In this document: positions 8,488-15,767 of the stretch, one piece after another
Numbering within the stretch: position 1 is the first letter of the stretch
How the letters are laid out: each line of letters begins with the position of its first letter
Source of the DNA: Denitromonas iodatirespirans
GTDB taxonomy: Bacteria; Pseudomonadota; Gammaproteobacteria; Burkholderiales; Rhodocyclaceae
Length of the DNA: 64,000 bases
Direction: 5' to 3'
Assembly (NCBI RefSeq): GCF_018524365.1
Contig: NZ_JAEKFT010000018.1
Location: 1 to 64,000 of the forward strand
Made by a program: the position numbers and the translations under genes
The notes under the pieces: generated by a model
Databases searched by the model: none
What the model saw: only the letters and a program-made list of their open reading frames with translations
What the model was told of the DNA's origin: nothing

Positions 8488-8712
8488 ATGTCTAAAACGG
8501 TGATGAGACGGATGTGCCGCAGGGAGATCGTCGCGGGGGCGCTGAAAGTGTCCTTCGTCGTGGGCTGCACGCTCAATCTGGTCAACCAGGGCGAGGCCGT
8601 CTTGATCGATGGATTGTCGCCGTCCTGGTTCCAGCTTGTGCTCAATTTCCTCGTGCCCTTCTGCGTGTCGAGCTACAGCGCGGCCAGCCACCCGCCGCGC
8701 GGGGATGCGTAG
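8488..8712 (+). CDS. Small two-helix membrane protein, NrtS-like (putative nitrate/nitrite transporter)
   Basis: ATG 8488 has a strong GGGAGGTG site and gives 74 residues; ORF sequence upstream to 8440 is not needed. Two hydrophobic helices are visible: VAGALKVSFVVGCTLNLVNQ and WFQLVLNFLVPFCVSSYSA. The pattern helix - NQGEA - helix ending VPFCVSSYSA resembles the short NrtS proteins described as nitrate/nitrite transporters in cyanobacteria. That assignment rests on recalled motif similarity and is moderate. It is the last forward gene of the accessory block; the next gene converges. Confidence 0.6.
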   Translation: MSKTVMRRMCRREIVAGALKVSFVVGCTLNLVNQGEAVLIDGLSPSWFQLVLNFLVPFCVSSYSAASHPPRGDA

Positions 8713-8849
8713 CGGGATGGACGGTCGTCGCGCCTGACGGTGCAGGCACAGTGCGGTCGGTCTGGCGGGGGAGCTCTCTCATTGGGCCGTTCGGGCATCG
8801 GCAGAAACATGCCGTGGCGTCGGCTCATCGGAGTTCTCCGGTCCGCGAA

Positions 8850-10145
8850 TCAATCGAAGGACTCGTGCTGGATACGCTCGGGCGTGATGCTCTGCCGCCT
8901 GGCCGCCGCGGTTACCGTGTCGATGAGACGGCCCGGACCGCAGACATAGAACACGGCATCGCTCGCGGCGTGCAGCAGCACAGCGTCCACATCAAGGCGG
9001 CGGTGACCGGGAACTCGAGTCAAATAAATGAAGGCTTCCGCCGCCAGTTCGCGCACGATTTGATCATGGTAGGCCATGTCGGCGGCTGTCCGGCCGCTGT
9101 AGTGCAGTTCGAACGGCACGCCACGGTGCTTCAAGGCGTGCGCCATGGACAGGATCGGGGTGATGCCGATGCCGCCGGCGATCAGCACGGCGGGGCGGTT
9201 GTCGGTGTGCAAGGGAAAATGATTGATGGGTGGGGCGACACGCAATGTCGTCCCGAGTCCCCAGGCGTCGTGGATCGCGCTCGAGCCGCCGCGACCGTCA
9301 TCCTCGTGCAACACCGCAATCTCGTACCGATCCGGATGCTCAGGGTCCGCCACCAGGGAATACTGGCGCGTGACGATGGCGCCATCCGCAAGGCGCACCG
9401 GCACCTCGAGGTGGGCGCCGGGCTCGGCAGGTGGCAGTGTGCCCGGGGCGTCGGCGCGCAGTTCATAGGCACGAATGCGCGGCGTCATCTGTCGCATCCC
9501 GCTGACCGTGAGTGTGAGCGTGCCTTCGCCGATGGGGGTCTCGGGTGGCGGCGATATCTCCACCACCTCCGCCGCCCGGGCCGCGATGGTCTGCGCCATC
9601 CGCTCGGCCATCTGCGCTTCGGTGTAGCGGGGGGTGATGTACTTGGGGCAGTTCCAGTCGAAACCTTCAATCCGGATGACGATGCCGCGCTCGACGCGAG
9701 CACGGTAGTGGGGATTGTCGAGCCGGGTCAGCAACTCCGGTTCGCTATCCTCGTCGATCACCCGCGCCCGGCCGAAGATCTTCAGTCGGGCCTGCTGGGG
9801 GTAGTCCATGAGGAACAGGCTCACCCGGTCATCGCCCACAAGGTTGCCCACGGAGACGTATTGCCGGTTTCCACTAAAGTCGGCGTAGCCGATCGTTCGG
9901 TCATCCAGCACTTTGAGAAAGCCGGCCGGACCACCGCGATGCTGGACATAGGGCCAACCGGTTTCGCTGACCGTGCCCATATAGCAACTGTCCCGAGATG
10001 CGATGAACGCAATCTCGTACGGGCCGAGCCGGGGGGCTGTGGGGGGCGCCTCCATGTGACGGGCGTAGGCCTCGCGGCTGCCCATCCGCGTCTGCACCGC
10101 CTGCACATTGGGAGTGAAGGCAATCCGGGCGAAGGCATCGGTCAT
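8850..10145 (-). CDS. PPOX-type flavin domain fused to ferredoxin-NADP reductase-like domain
   Basis: This 431-residue protein has two modules. Residues about 35-190 form a pyridoxamine-phosphate-oxidase-like split barrel (IAFIASRDSCYMGTVSETGW through RLKIFGRARVID). Residues about 205-431 form a ferredoxin-reductase module with the FAD motif RQYSLVADP, the nucleotide motif GGIGITPILSM and YVCGPGRLI. It ends at QHESFD, where many relatives continue into a 2Fe-2S ferredoxin domain; here that domain is absent. It likely carries out NAD(P)H-dependent flavin redox chemistry on an unknown acceptor. ATG 10145 follows AAAGGAG. It is downstream of the AhpD-like gene on the same strand. Confidence 0.88.
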   Translation of the reverse strand: MTDAFARIAFTPNVQAVQTRMGSREAYARHMEAPPTAPRLGPYEIAFIASRDSCYMGTVSETGWPYVQHRGGPAGFLKVLDDRTIGYADFSGNRQYVSVGNLVGDDRVSLFLMDYPQQARLKIFGRARVIDEDSEPELLTRLDNPHYRARVERGIVIRIEGFDWNCPKYITPRYTEAQMAERMAQTIAARAAEVVEISPPPETPIGEGTLTLTVSGMRQMTPRIRAYELRADAPGTLPPAEPGAHLEVPVRLADGAIVTRQYSLVADPEHPDRYEIAVLHEDDGRGGSSAIHDAWGLGTTLRVAPPINHFPLHTDNRPAVLIAGGIGITPILSMAHALKHRGVPFELHYSGRTAADMAYHDQIVRELAAEAFIYLTRVPGHRRLDVDAVLLHAASDAVFYVCGPGRLIDTVTAAARRQSITPERIQHESFD

Positions 10146-10166
10146 GAGAGTCTCCTTTGGCGAATG

Positions 10167-10189
10167 GGAGAAGGGGGGGCCCCTTCTCC
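10167..10189 (-). terminator. Hairpin between AhpD-like and PPOX-reductase genes
   Basis: GGAGAAGGGG (10167-10176) and CCCCTTCTCC (10180-10189) form a perfect 10-base stem with a three-base loop just after the AhpD-like gene. No clear U run follows on the minus strand, so it may be a partial terminator or mRNA-stabilising hairpin. Confidence 0.4.
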
Positions 10190-10202
10190 GGTGACCGGAC
10201 GA

Positions 10203-10751
10203 TCAGGCTGCGGCAGCCTTGAGCTCGACCTTCGGGAAGTCGATATCGACCTGACTGGCCTTGCCGAGGATGTTGGTGAGAATGTTCATGCCCACATGGG
10301 TGATCATCTCGACGATCTCGGCATCGGCGTAGCCCGCAGCGCGCACCTCAGCCAGTTCGGCGTTGGTGACGTCGCCACTGTGCGTGGCCAGTGCCCGTGC
10401 GAACTTCACTGCGGCTGCGGCCTTCGCGTCCTGACTGGTGCCGGCACGATTGGCTTCGATTTCCGCGCCGTTGAGACCGGCCTTGCGGCCGATGGCCGTG
10501 TGTGCCGACAGGCAGTACTGGCAGGCGTTCTGTTGCGCCAGCGTGAGTGCGATCCGTTCGCGGGTCTGCAGATCCAGATGACCGCCGTTGGCGATGCCGT
10601 GCAGACCGAGAAAGGCCTTGAGCGCCTCGGTCGAATTGGCGAACACCTTGAGGAAGTTCGGGACCATGCCAAGCTGCGACTGGATCGCGTCGAACAGCGC
10701 TTTCTGATCGGCATTGGCGGTTTCGTGGGTGACGATGTTGATGCGGGCCAT
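10203..10751 (-). CDS. AhpD-like / carboxymuconolactone decarboxylase-family protein
   Basis: ATG 10751 gives a 182-residue protein with the AhpD-type redox motif CQYCLSAH (C77, C80, H84) in the typical helical context (LALQ-like TLAQQNACQYC followed by AIGRKAGL). Such proteins reduce peroxides or act as thiol relays; the exact partner is unknown. It is divergent from the LysR regulator at 10883, which most likely controls it and the downstream PPOX-reductase gene. Upstream codons in frame to 10835 would cross that divergent promoter and were excluded. Confidence 0.9.
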   Translation of the reverse strand: MARINIVTHETANADQKALFDAIQSQLGMVPNFLKVFANSTEALKAFLGLHGIANGGHLDLQTRERIALTLAQQNACQYCLSAHTAIGRKAGLNGAEIEANRAGTSQDAKAAAAVKFARALATHSGDVTNAELAEVRAAGYADAEIVEMITHVGMNILTNILGKASQVDIDFPKVELKAAAA

Positions 10752-10857
10752 GGGAGTACTCCGTGGTTGGGTTTTAGAGAGGTTTGTCGTTGTGTTTCCG
10801 ACGGCCACCACTGTGCCAAAGCACATTGAAAACAAGAATACTCATCGAATAGAATCA

Positions 10858-10880
10858 ATTATTCCGTATTGAGGAATAAT
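10858..10880. promoter_or_regulatory. Perfect dyad operator next to the LysR start
   Basis: ATTATTCC (10858-10865) and GGAATAAT (10873-10880) are a perfect 8-base inverted repeat around GTATTGA, ending two bases before the LysR GTG start. The TTCC-N7-GGAA core fits the T-N11-A pattern of LysR sites. It is AT-rich in GC-rich DNA and lies in the gap between the divergent AhpD-like and LysR genes, so autorepression with control of the divergent operon is likely. Confidence 0.6.
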
Positions 10881-10882
10881 AA

Positions 10883-11782
10883 GTGGATGCCTTCCATGCG
10901 ATGACGGTCTTCGTCGCCGTTGCCGAAGCCGAGAGCTTTGCCGGCGGCGCCCGCCGTCTGAAGATGTCGCCGCCCGCGGTGACGCGTGCCGTGTCTGCCC
11001 TCGAGGAGCGCCTGGGGGTGCGCTTGTTCACCCGCACCACGCGAGTCGTTCGGGTAACCGATGCCGGTGCCCGTTATCTGGAGGATGCCCGGCGCATCAT
11101 CGCCGAGATGGCCGAGGCCGAAGCCGCCGCCGCCGGCATCAACGCCGCGCCGCGCGGGCAGTTGTCGGTGACGGCGCCGGTGCTGTTCGGGCGCTTGTAC
11201 GTCATGCCCGTCATTGCCGAGTATCAGGCCGCTTTCGAGCAGACGAGCGTGTCGGCGCTGTTTGTCGACCGCGTGGTGAGTTTTCTCGACGAAGGCATGG
11301 ATGTGGGTATCCGCATCGGGCAGCTCCCCGATTCGTCGCTGCGTGCCATCCGCGTCGGACGGGTTCGCCGGGTTGTGGTCGGCGCGCCCGCCTATCTTGA
11401 GCGCTACGGCATCCCGCAAACGCCCAACGATCTTGCCGGCCACCGGCTTGTCGCGGCCAGCGGCTTGTCTCCGACGAACGACTGGTCATTCCACCGCGCC
11501 GGTGAAACGGTGAGAGTGCGCGTGCAGCCGTGCATCACGGTGAACACCAACGACGGTGCGCTGGCGGCCGCATGCCAAGGCTATGGTTTGACGCGCGTGC
11601 TGTCCTATCAGGCAGCGCCGCAGCTGGCGTCGGGTGAGTTGAAAACGGTCCTCACCGATTACGAGGGGGATGGCTTGCCGGTTCACGTCATTCACCGCGA
11701 GGGACGCAACGGGCCAGCGAAGGTGCGCAGTTTCGTTGACCTGGCGGTGGATCGGCTGCGTGCGAATAAGGCGCTGAACTGA
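10883..11782 (+). CDS. LysR-family transcriptional regulator
   Basis: The 299-residue protein starts at GTG 10883. It has the LysR winged helix-turn-helix at residues 1-60 (FVAVAEAESFAGGARRLKMS, then VTRAVSALEERLGVRLFTRT) and a C-terminal substrate-binding domain from about 90. It is divergent from the AhpD-like gene and is the last gene before the intact M1 peptidase, whose stop lies 20 bp away on the other strand. The GTG immediately after the perfect dyad suggests the regulator controls its own translation or transcription start. Confidence 0.92.
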   Translation: MDAFHAMTVFVAVAEAESFAGGARRLKMSPPAVTRAVSALEERLGVRLFTRTTRVVRVTDAGARYLEDARRIIAEMAEAEAAAAGINAAPRGQLSVTAPVLFGRLYVMPVIAEYQAAFEQTSVSALFVDRVVSFLDEGMDVGIRIGQLPDSSLRAIRVGRVRRVVVGAPAYLERYGIPQTPNDLAGHRLVAASGLSPTNDWSFHRAGETVRVRVQPCITVNTNDGALAAACQGYGLTRVLSYQAAPQLASGELKTVLTDYEGDGLPVHVIHREGRNGPAKVRSFVDLAVDRLRANKALN

Positions 11783-11801
11783 CGTCGAATCGATCGGCGC
11801 T

Positions 11802-13931
11802 TCAGTCGATATCCCGCCGCATCCCGGTGACGTCGATCAGCGCGCTGCCATGCGCGGGCGGTGGGCCGGGGTCGTGTTCGCCGAGCACCCGGCGCAGCGG
11901 TGAGCGGGCCACCGGCAGGGCGTCCTGGCGCTGGTTGGCGGCGCTGCCTCGGGCGAACACCAGCCGGCCGGCGCTGCCGTAGTGCGGCAGCTTGCGCGCC
12001 AGGGCGGCGATGTCGGCCGGGGCGTCGGCGCCGATCCAGCCAAGCGGGGCGCGGGCGGTGTCGACGTCGAGTAGCACGGTGGTGTGGTCGGCGCGCGGGT
12101 AGGTCTGATCGCCGACGTGCACCGCCTCGGTGTCGACGCGTTGCCCGGCGCCCGCGAGCCGCTCGGCGACGGCATCGCGCCAGCGGTTGTCCCAGCCGAG
12201 CAGCCACACGGCGTCCTTGCTGGGCAGGGCGTCTAGGGCGTCGTCCATCACCACGTCGACATTGTCGTAGCGCTGCGCCCAGGCCTCGGCCAGCGCCTGC
12301 CAGGCGGCGCGTGCCGCGGCCGGTGCGGCGGCGGGGAGGACCAGCCACTGGCGGCGCGCGCCGAACAGGCTGGCCAGCGAGGCGGGGCGCTCGGCGGCGT
12401 CGAGCCGGCGAAAGACGTCGTAGTCCGGGTCGATGTCGATACGCAGCGGGGCGGCGGAAAAGCTCTGGCGCAGGCGCGCCTCGCGGCCGGTGAAGACGAG
12501 GTCGAAGCGTTGCACGGCGGGCGAGCCGGCCAGCTGCACGGCCACCGGCACGCGCAGCGGATAGGCCGGGCCGGGCTGGGTCTGGCGCACGCTCAGGTGC
12601 AGCACGTGATGGCCGTCGGCGCCGGGCGTGACGGCCAGCTGCGTGATCTTGAGCGCCGGGGCGCCAGCGCGATCGAGCCACAGGTCGTCGAGGTGTCCGG
12701 CCGGCGAGGTGGCGGCGAAGACGCGGCGCACGCTGTCGAAGTCGACCGCCGTGAAGCGGTGCTGCTGCCACAGCGTGCGCAGCGCGGCGACGAAGGCGGC
12801 ATCGCCCATGTGCCGGCGCAGCATGTGGAAGAGCATCAGCGTCTTGCCGTAGCCAACCGCCTGGCTGGCGTCGCTATGGCGGCTGACGAAATCGCGCAGC
12901 GGCAGATCGCGTCCGTCGGCGGCGAAGGCGGCGTAGCGTTCGAGCAGCTTGCGGCGGTATTCGGCGCCCGCGCCGCGGGCTTCCTGGATCAGATGGTCGG
13001 CCAGGTAAGCGGTGAGCCCCTCGGACCAGTTGCCGCCGCGCACATCCACCCACACCCCGTTGCCCCACCAATTGTGCAGGATCTCGTGTGGCAGCGAGGA
13101 ATGCAGGATGAAGGGCAGGCGCATCACCTGCGCGCCGAGCAAGGTGAAGGAGGGCATGCCGTAGCCGGTGGGCCAGCGGTTTTCGACGACGGCGAACTTG
13201 GGATAGGGGTAGGGGCCGATCAGCGTGCCGTAGAGGTCGAGGTATTGGCCCATCACCGCCAGGTAGCGGCCGGCCAGCGCGGGCTCGTCGCTGCGCAGGT
13301 AGACCTCGAGTGTGATGTCGCCATGGGCGGCGGCGTGGCGCCGGTAGGGGCCGGCGAGCAGGTAGATGTCGTCCTGCGGCGTGGCGGCGGTCCATTGCAG
13401 CGCGCTCTCGCGCCGGCCCTGGCTGATGGCGGACCAGCCTTCGGGCGCTTCGACGGTAAGCCTGAAGCGCATCGGCCGGTCATCGGTACGGGGGTACCAC
13501 CCGCTGGCGCCGTCGAGGAACACGCCGTCGCCATCGACTACCGCGCGTGGCATGCCGTGGTCGGCGCGCGCGGGGCCGGGGGCGATGTGGCCGGCATAGC
13601 GCAGGGTGACGGGGGCGCCGGCGATGGCCGGCGTCAGGCGATAGCGCTGGAACCGTCCGTCGGCCGCGTCGTCCAACCGCTCGAGACGCGCGCCCTCGGC
13701 GACGGGCTGCAGCTCGGCGGCGAGCCTGAAGTCGAGGGCGCCGCCGGCATCGGCGGGCAGGGTGAGCCGGTCGGTGACGGCGATCCGTCCGCTGTCCGGC
13801 TGCAGGCGGACCGTCAGTTCATGGTCGATGGGCGTTTGCGCCATCGCCGGGCGGGCCAGCAGAGCCGCTACAATCAGGCCGCAACCGAGCGCCGCCATGC
13901 GCCAGGAATGTGTCCGCTTCAGGAAATGCAC
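11802..13931 (-). CDS. M1-family (aminopeptidase-like) zinc metallopeptidase, exported
   Basis: The about 710-residue protein has a signal peptide (LKRTHSWRM, then AALGCGLIVAALLA and an AMA cleavage site) and the M1 zinc site HEILHNWWGN with the third ligand in NWSEGLTAYLAD, 18 residues after the second histidine. The usual GAMEN exopeptidase motif is replaced by GYGMPSFT, so a classical aminopeptidase activity is not certain. The C-terminal about 200 residues after the catalytic domain are unassigned. Start choice: GTG 13931 keeps the basic n-region; TTG 13940 and ATG 13898 are alternatives. It is divergent from the ChaN-PDZ gene with starts two bases apart. A decayed 3' copy lies at 4036-4450. 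Confidence 0.88.
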   Translation of the reverse strand: MHFLKRTHSWRMAALGCGLIVAALLARPAMAQTPIDHELTVRLQPDSGRIAVTDRLTLPADAGGALDFRLAAELQPVAEGARLERLDDAADGRFQRYRLTPAIAGAPVTLRYAGHIAPGPARADHGMPRAVVDGDGVFLDGASGWYPRTDDRPMRFRLTVEAPEGWSAISQGRRESALQWTAATPQDDIYLLAGPYRRHAAAHGDITLEVYLRSDEPALAGRYLAVMGQYLDLYGTLIGPYPYPKFAVVENRWPTGYGMPSFTLLGAQVMRLPFILHSSLPHEILHNWWGNGVWVDVRGGNWSEGLTAYLADHLIQEARGAGAEYRRKLLERYAAFAADGRDLPLRDFVSRHSDASQAVGYGKTLMLFHMLRRHMGDAAFVAALRTLWQQHRFTAVDFDSVRRVFAATSPAGHLDDLWLDRAGAPALKITQLAVTPGADGHHVLHLSVRQTQPGPAYPLRVPVAVQLAGSPAVQRFDLVFTGREARLRQSFSAAPLRIDIDPDYDVFRRLDAAERPASLASLFGARRQWLVLPAAAPAAARAAWQALAEAWAQRYDNVDVVMDDALDALPSKDAVWLLGWDNRWRDAVAERLAGAGQRVDTEAVHVGDQTYPRADHTTVLLDVDTARAPLGWIGADAPADIAALARKLPHYGSAGRLVFARGSAANQRQDALPVARSPLRRVLGEHDPGPPPAHGSALIDVTGMRRDID

Positions 13932-13932
13932 G

Positions 13933-15093
13933 ATGATCAAACCTCACGTTCTGCCGATGTTGCGCCGCGCCCTCATGGCCGCTGCCGTGCTGTGGGCGCT
14001 GCCCGTGGCGTCGGCCGAGCCGCCCTTCAACCCGCCGGTGCTGGCGCTGGACAGCGCGCCGAGCTTGCAGCAGACCCTGGCGGCACTGCCCGATGATGCC
14101 ACGGTGCTGGTCGGCGAAACCCACACGCGCTACGACCATCATCTGGTCCAGCTCGAAACGCTGAAGTTCCTCCATGCACGCACGCCGGACCTGGCGATTG
14201 GCGTGGAGTGGTTCCAGACGCCCTACCAGCAACCGCTGGACGACTACCTGGCCGGGCGCATCGATGAAACCGAGATGCTCGAGCGCACCGGCTATTTCGA
14301 CCGCTGGCGCTTCGATTATCGGCTCTATCGGCCGGTGATCGAATACGCGCGCGCCAACCGCATCCCCATCGTCGCGCTCAACGCGCCGGCCGAGCTGACC
14401 CGCAAGATCGGCCAGAAGGGGCTGGCGGCGCTGTCGCCCGATGAGCGCGCCACGCTGCCGGCCGACTATGTGCGCGGCAACGCGGCCTACGAGGCGCGGG
14501 TACGCACCGCCTTCAATATGCACCCGATGGAGGGGGCCAACTTCGCGCACTTCCTCGACGTGATGCTGACCTGGGACGAAACCATGGCCGACTCCGCCGC
14601 CCGCTACATGGCGGCGCACCCGGGCCGGCGCATGCTCATCTTCGCCGGCAGCGGTCACATCGCCTTTCGTGACGGCATCCCGGCGCGGCTGGAGCGGCGC
14701 ATCGGGCGGCCGGTGCGTACCGTGCTGGTGGCCGGCGAGCACACCGCCGAGCCGGGCATCGCCGATTTCTTCGTGCTCTCGGCCCCACGCGAGCTGCCGC
14801 CCGCCGGCCTGCTCGGCGCCTTCCTGGAGAACACGCCGGAGGGCGTGCGTGTCGGTGCGCTGACCGAGGAGAGTGCGTTGGGCATGGCCGGCATTGCCAA
14901 GGACGACATCCTGCTGGCCATCGACGGGGCGCCCACCGCCGGCTTTGCCGCCGTCAAGATGGCGCTGCTCGACAAGAAGCCGGGCGACAAGGTGATGGTC
15001 CGCTACCGCCATCGCAACTGGTTCGGCAGCGCCAGCGAATCGACCGTGATGGTCATGCTGGACGGCGAATCGCCGCCGCGCCGGCCGCAGTGA
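13933..15093 (+). CDS. ChaN-family protein with C-terminal PDZ domain, exported
   Basis: ATG 13933 gives 386 residues: a signal peptide (to about residue 27, ending VASA), a ChaN/DUF399 domain of the Tiki/EreA-like fold (about 40-275, with LVGETHTRYDHH and VEWFQTPYQQPLDDYL), and a PDZ domain (about 295-380, GVRVGALTEESALGMAGIAK). ChaN-like proteins are linked to iron or haem uptake, and the related Tiki fold includes metalloproteases through its E-H residues (GETH). It begins an operon with the ABC transporter genes: its stop overlaps the next start (GTGA). Confidence 0.85.
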   Translation: MIKPHVLPMLRRALMAAAVLWALPVASAEPPFNPPVLALDSAPSLQQTLAALPDDATVLVGETHTRYDHHLVQLETLKFLHARTPDLAIGVEWFQTPYQQPLDDYLAGRIDETEMLERTGYFDRWRFDYRLYRPVIEYARANRIPIVALNAPAELTRKIGQKGLAALSPDERATLPADYVRGNAAYEARVRTAFNMHPMEGANFAHFLDVMLTWDETMADSAARYMAAHPGRRMLIFAGSGHIAFRDGIPARLERRIGRPVRTVLVAGEHTAEPGIADFFVLSAPRELPPAGLLGAFLENTPEGVRVGALTEESALGMAGIAKDDILLAIDGAPTAGFAAVKMALLDKKPGDKVMVRYRHRNWFGSASESTVMVMLDGESPPRRPQ

Positions 15094-15767
15094 GCGCGCC
15101 CATGCTGCGCTTCGACGGGGTGGTCAAGCGCTATGCCCAGCCCGAGGGCGAGGTCACCGTGCTGGCCGGCGTCGACCTGGCCATCGCGCCCGGCGAGGCG
15201 GTGGCCCTGCTGGGCGAGAGCGGCAGCGGCAAGAGCACCTTGCTGCACCTGGCCGCCGGGCTCGACGCGCCCGACGCCGGCCGTATCGAGGTCGGCGGGC
15301 AGACGCTCTCGATGCTTGACGAGCGCGCGCTGGCGGCGCTGCGCCGCGGCACCGTGAGCCTGGTGTTCCAGCAGTTCCATCTCATCGGCACCCTGACGGT
15401 GGCCGACAACATCCGCTTCCAGGCCGCGCTGTGCGACCGGCTCGACCCGGCCTTCGAGGCCGAACTGGTCGAGCGCCTCGGCCTTGGCGCTCAGCTCGAC
15501 AAATACCCGCACCAACTCTCCGGCGGCCAGCAGCAGCGCGTGGCGATCGCCCGCGCGCTGCTGCATCGCCCGCCGCTGGTGCTCGCCGACGAGCCCACCG
15601 GCAACCTCGACGAGCGCAGCAGCGGGGCGGTGATGGCGCTGTTTCGCGAGCTGGTGCAGGCGGCCGGCAGCGCCTTGCTGATGGTCACCCACAGCCACGG
15701 CATGGCCGACTACCTCGACCGCCGCCTGTGGCTGCACGACGGCCGGCTGCAGCATGCGCCCGGCTGA
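15090..15767 (+). CDS. ABC transporter ATP-binding protein (MacB/LolD-like)
   Basis: The 225-residue ATPase shows Walker [10 protein letters not shown], signature LSGGQQQR and Walker [12 protein letters not shown], all typical of the MacB/LolD branch. It energises the FtsX-like permease encoded next. GTG 15090 overlaps the ChaN-PDZ stop by four bases, and its end overlaps the permease start by 14, which indicates translational coupling. A MetI-like importer is excluded by the permease type. The order ATPase, permease, AttH-like protein resembles the attEFGH-type operons. Confidence 0.93.
   Translation: MSAPMLRFDGVVKRYAQPEGEVTVLAGVDLAIAPGEAVALLGESGSGKSTLLHLAAGLDAPDAGRIEVGGQTLSMLDERALAALRRGTVSLVFQQFHLIGTLTVADNIRFQAALCDRLDPAFEAELVERLGLGAQLDKYPHQLSGGQQQRVAIARALLHRPPLVLADEPTGNLDERSSGAVMALFRELVQAAGSALLMVTHSHGMADYLDRRLWLHDGRLQHAPG

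Noticed and set aside
6558-8645. 695-residue minus-strand frame across the hydrolase, glutaredoxin and DUF1348 genes
   Set aside because: It crosses several well-supported forward genes and their promoters and shows no recognisable motif.
8514-10829. 771-residue forward frame opposite the PPOX-reductase and AhpD-like genes
   Set aside because: Both opposite genes have intact motifs and ribosome-binding sites; the forward frame has none.
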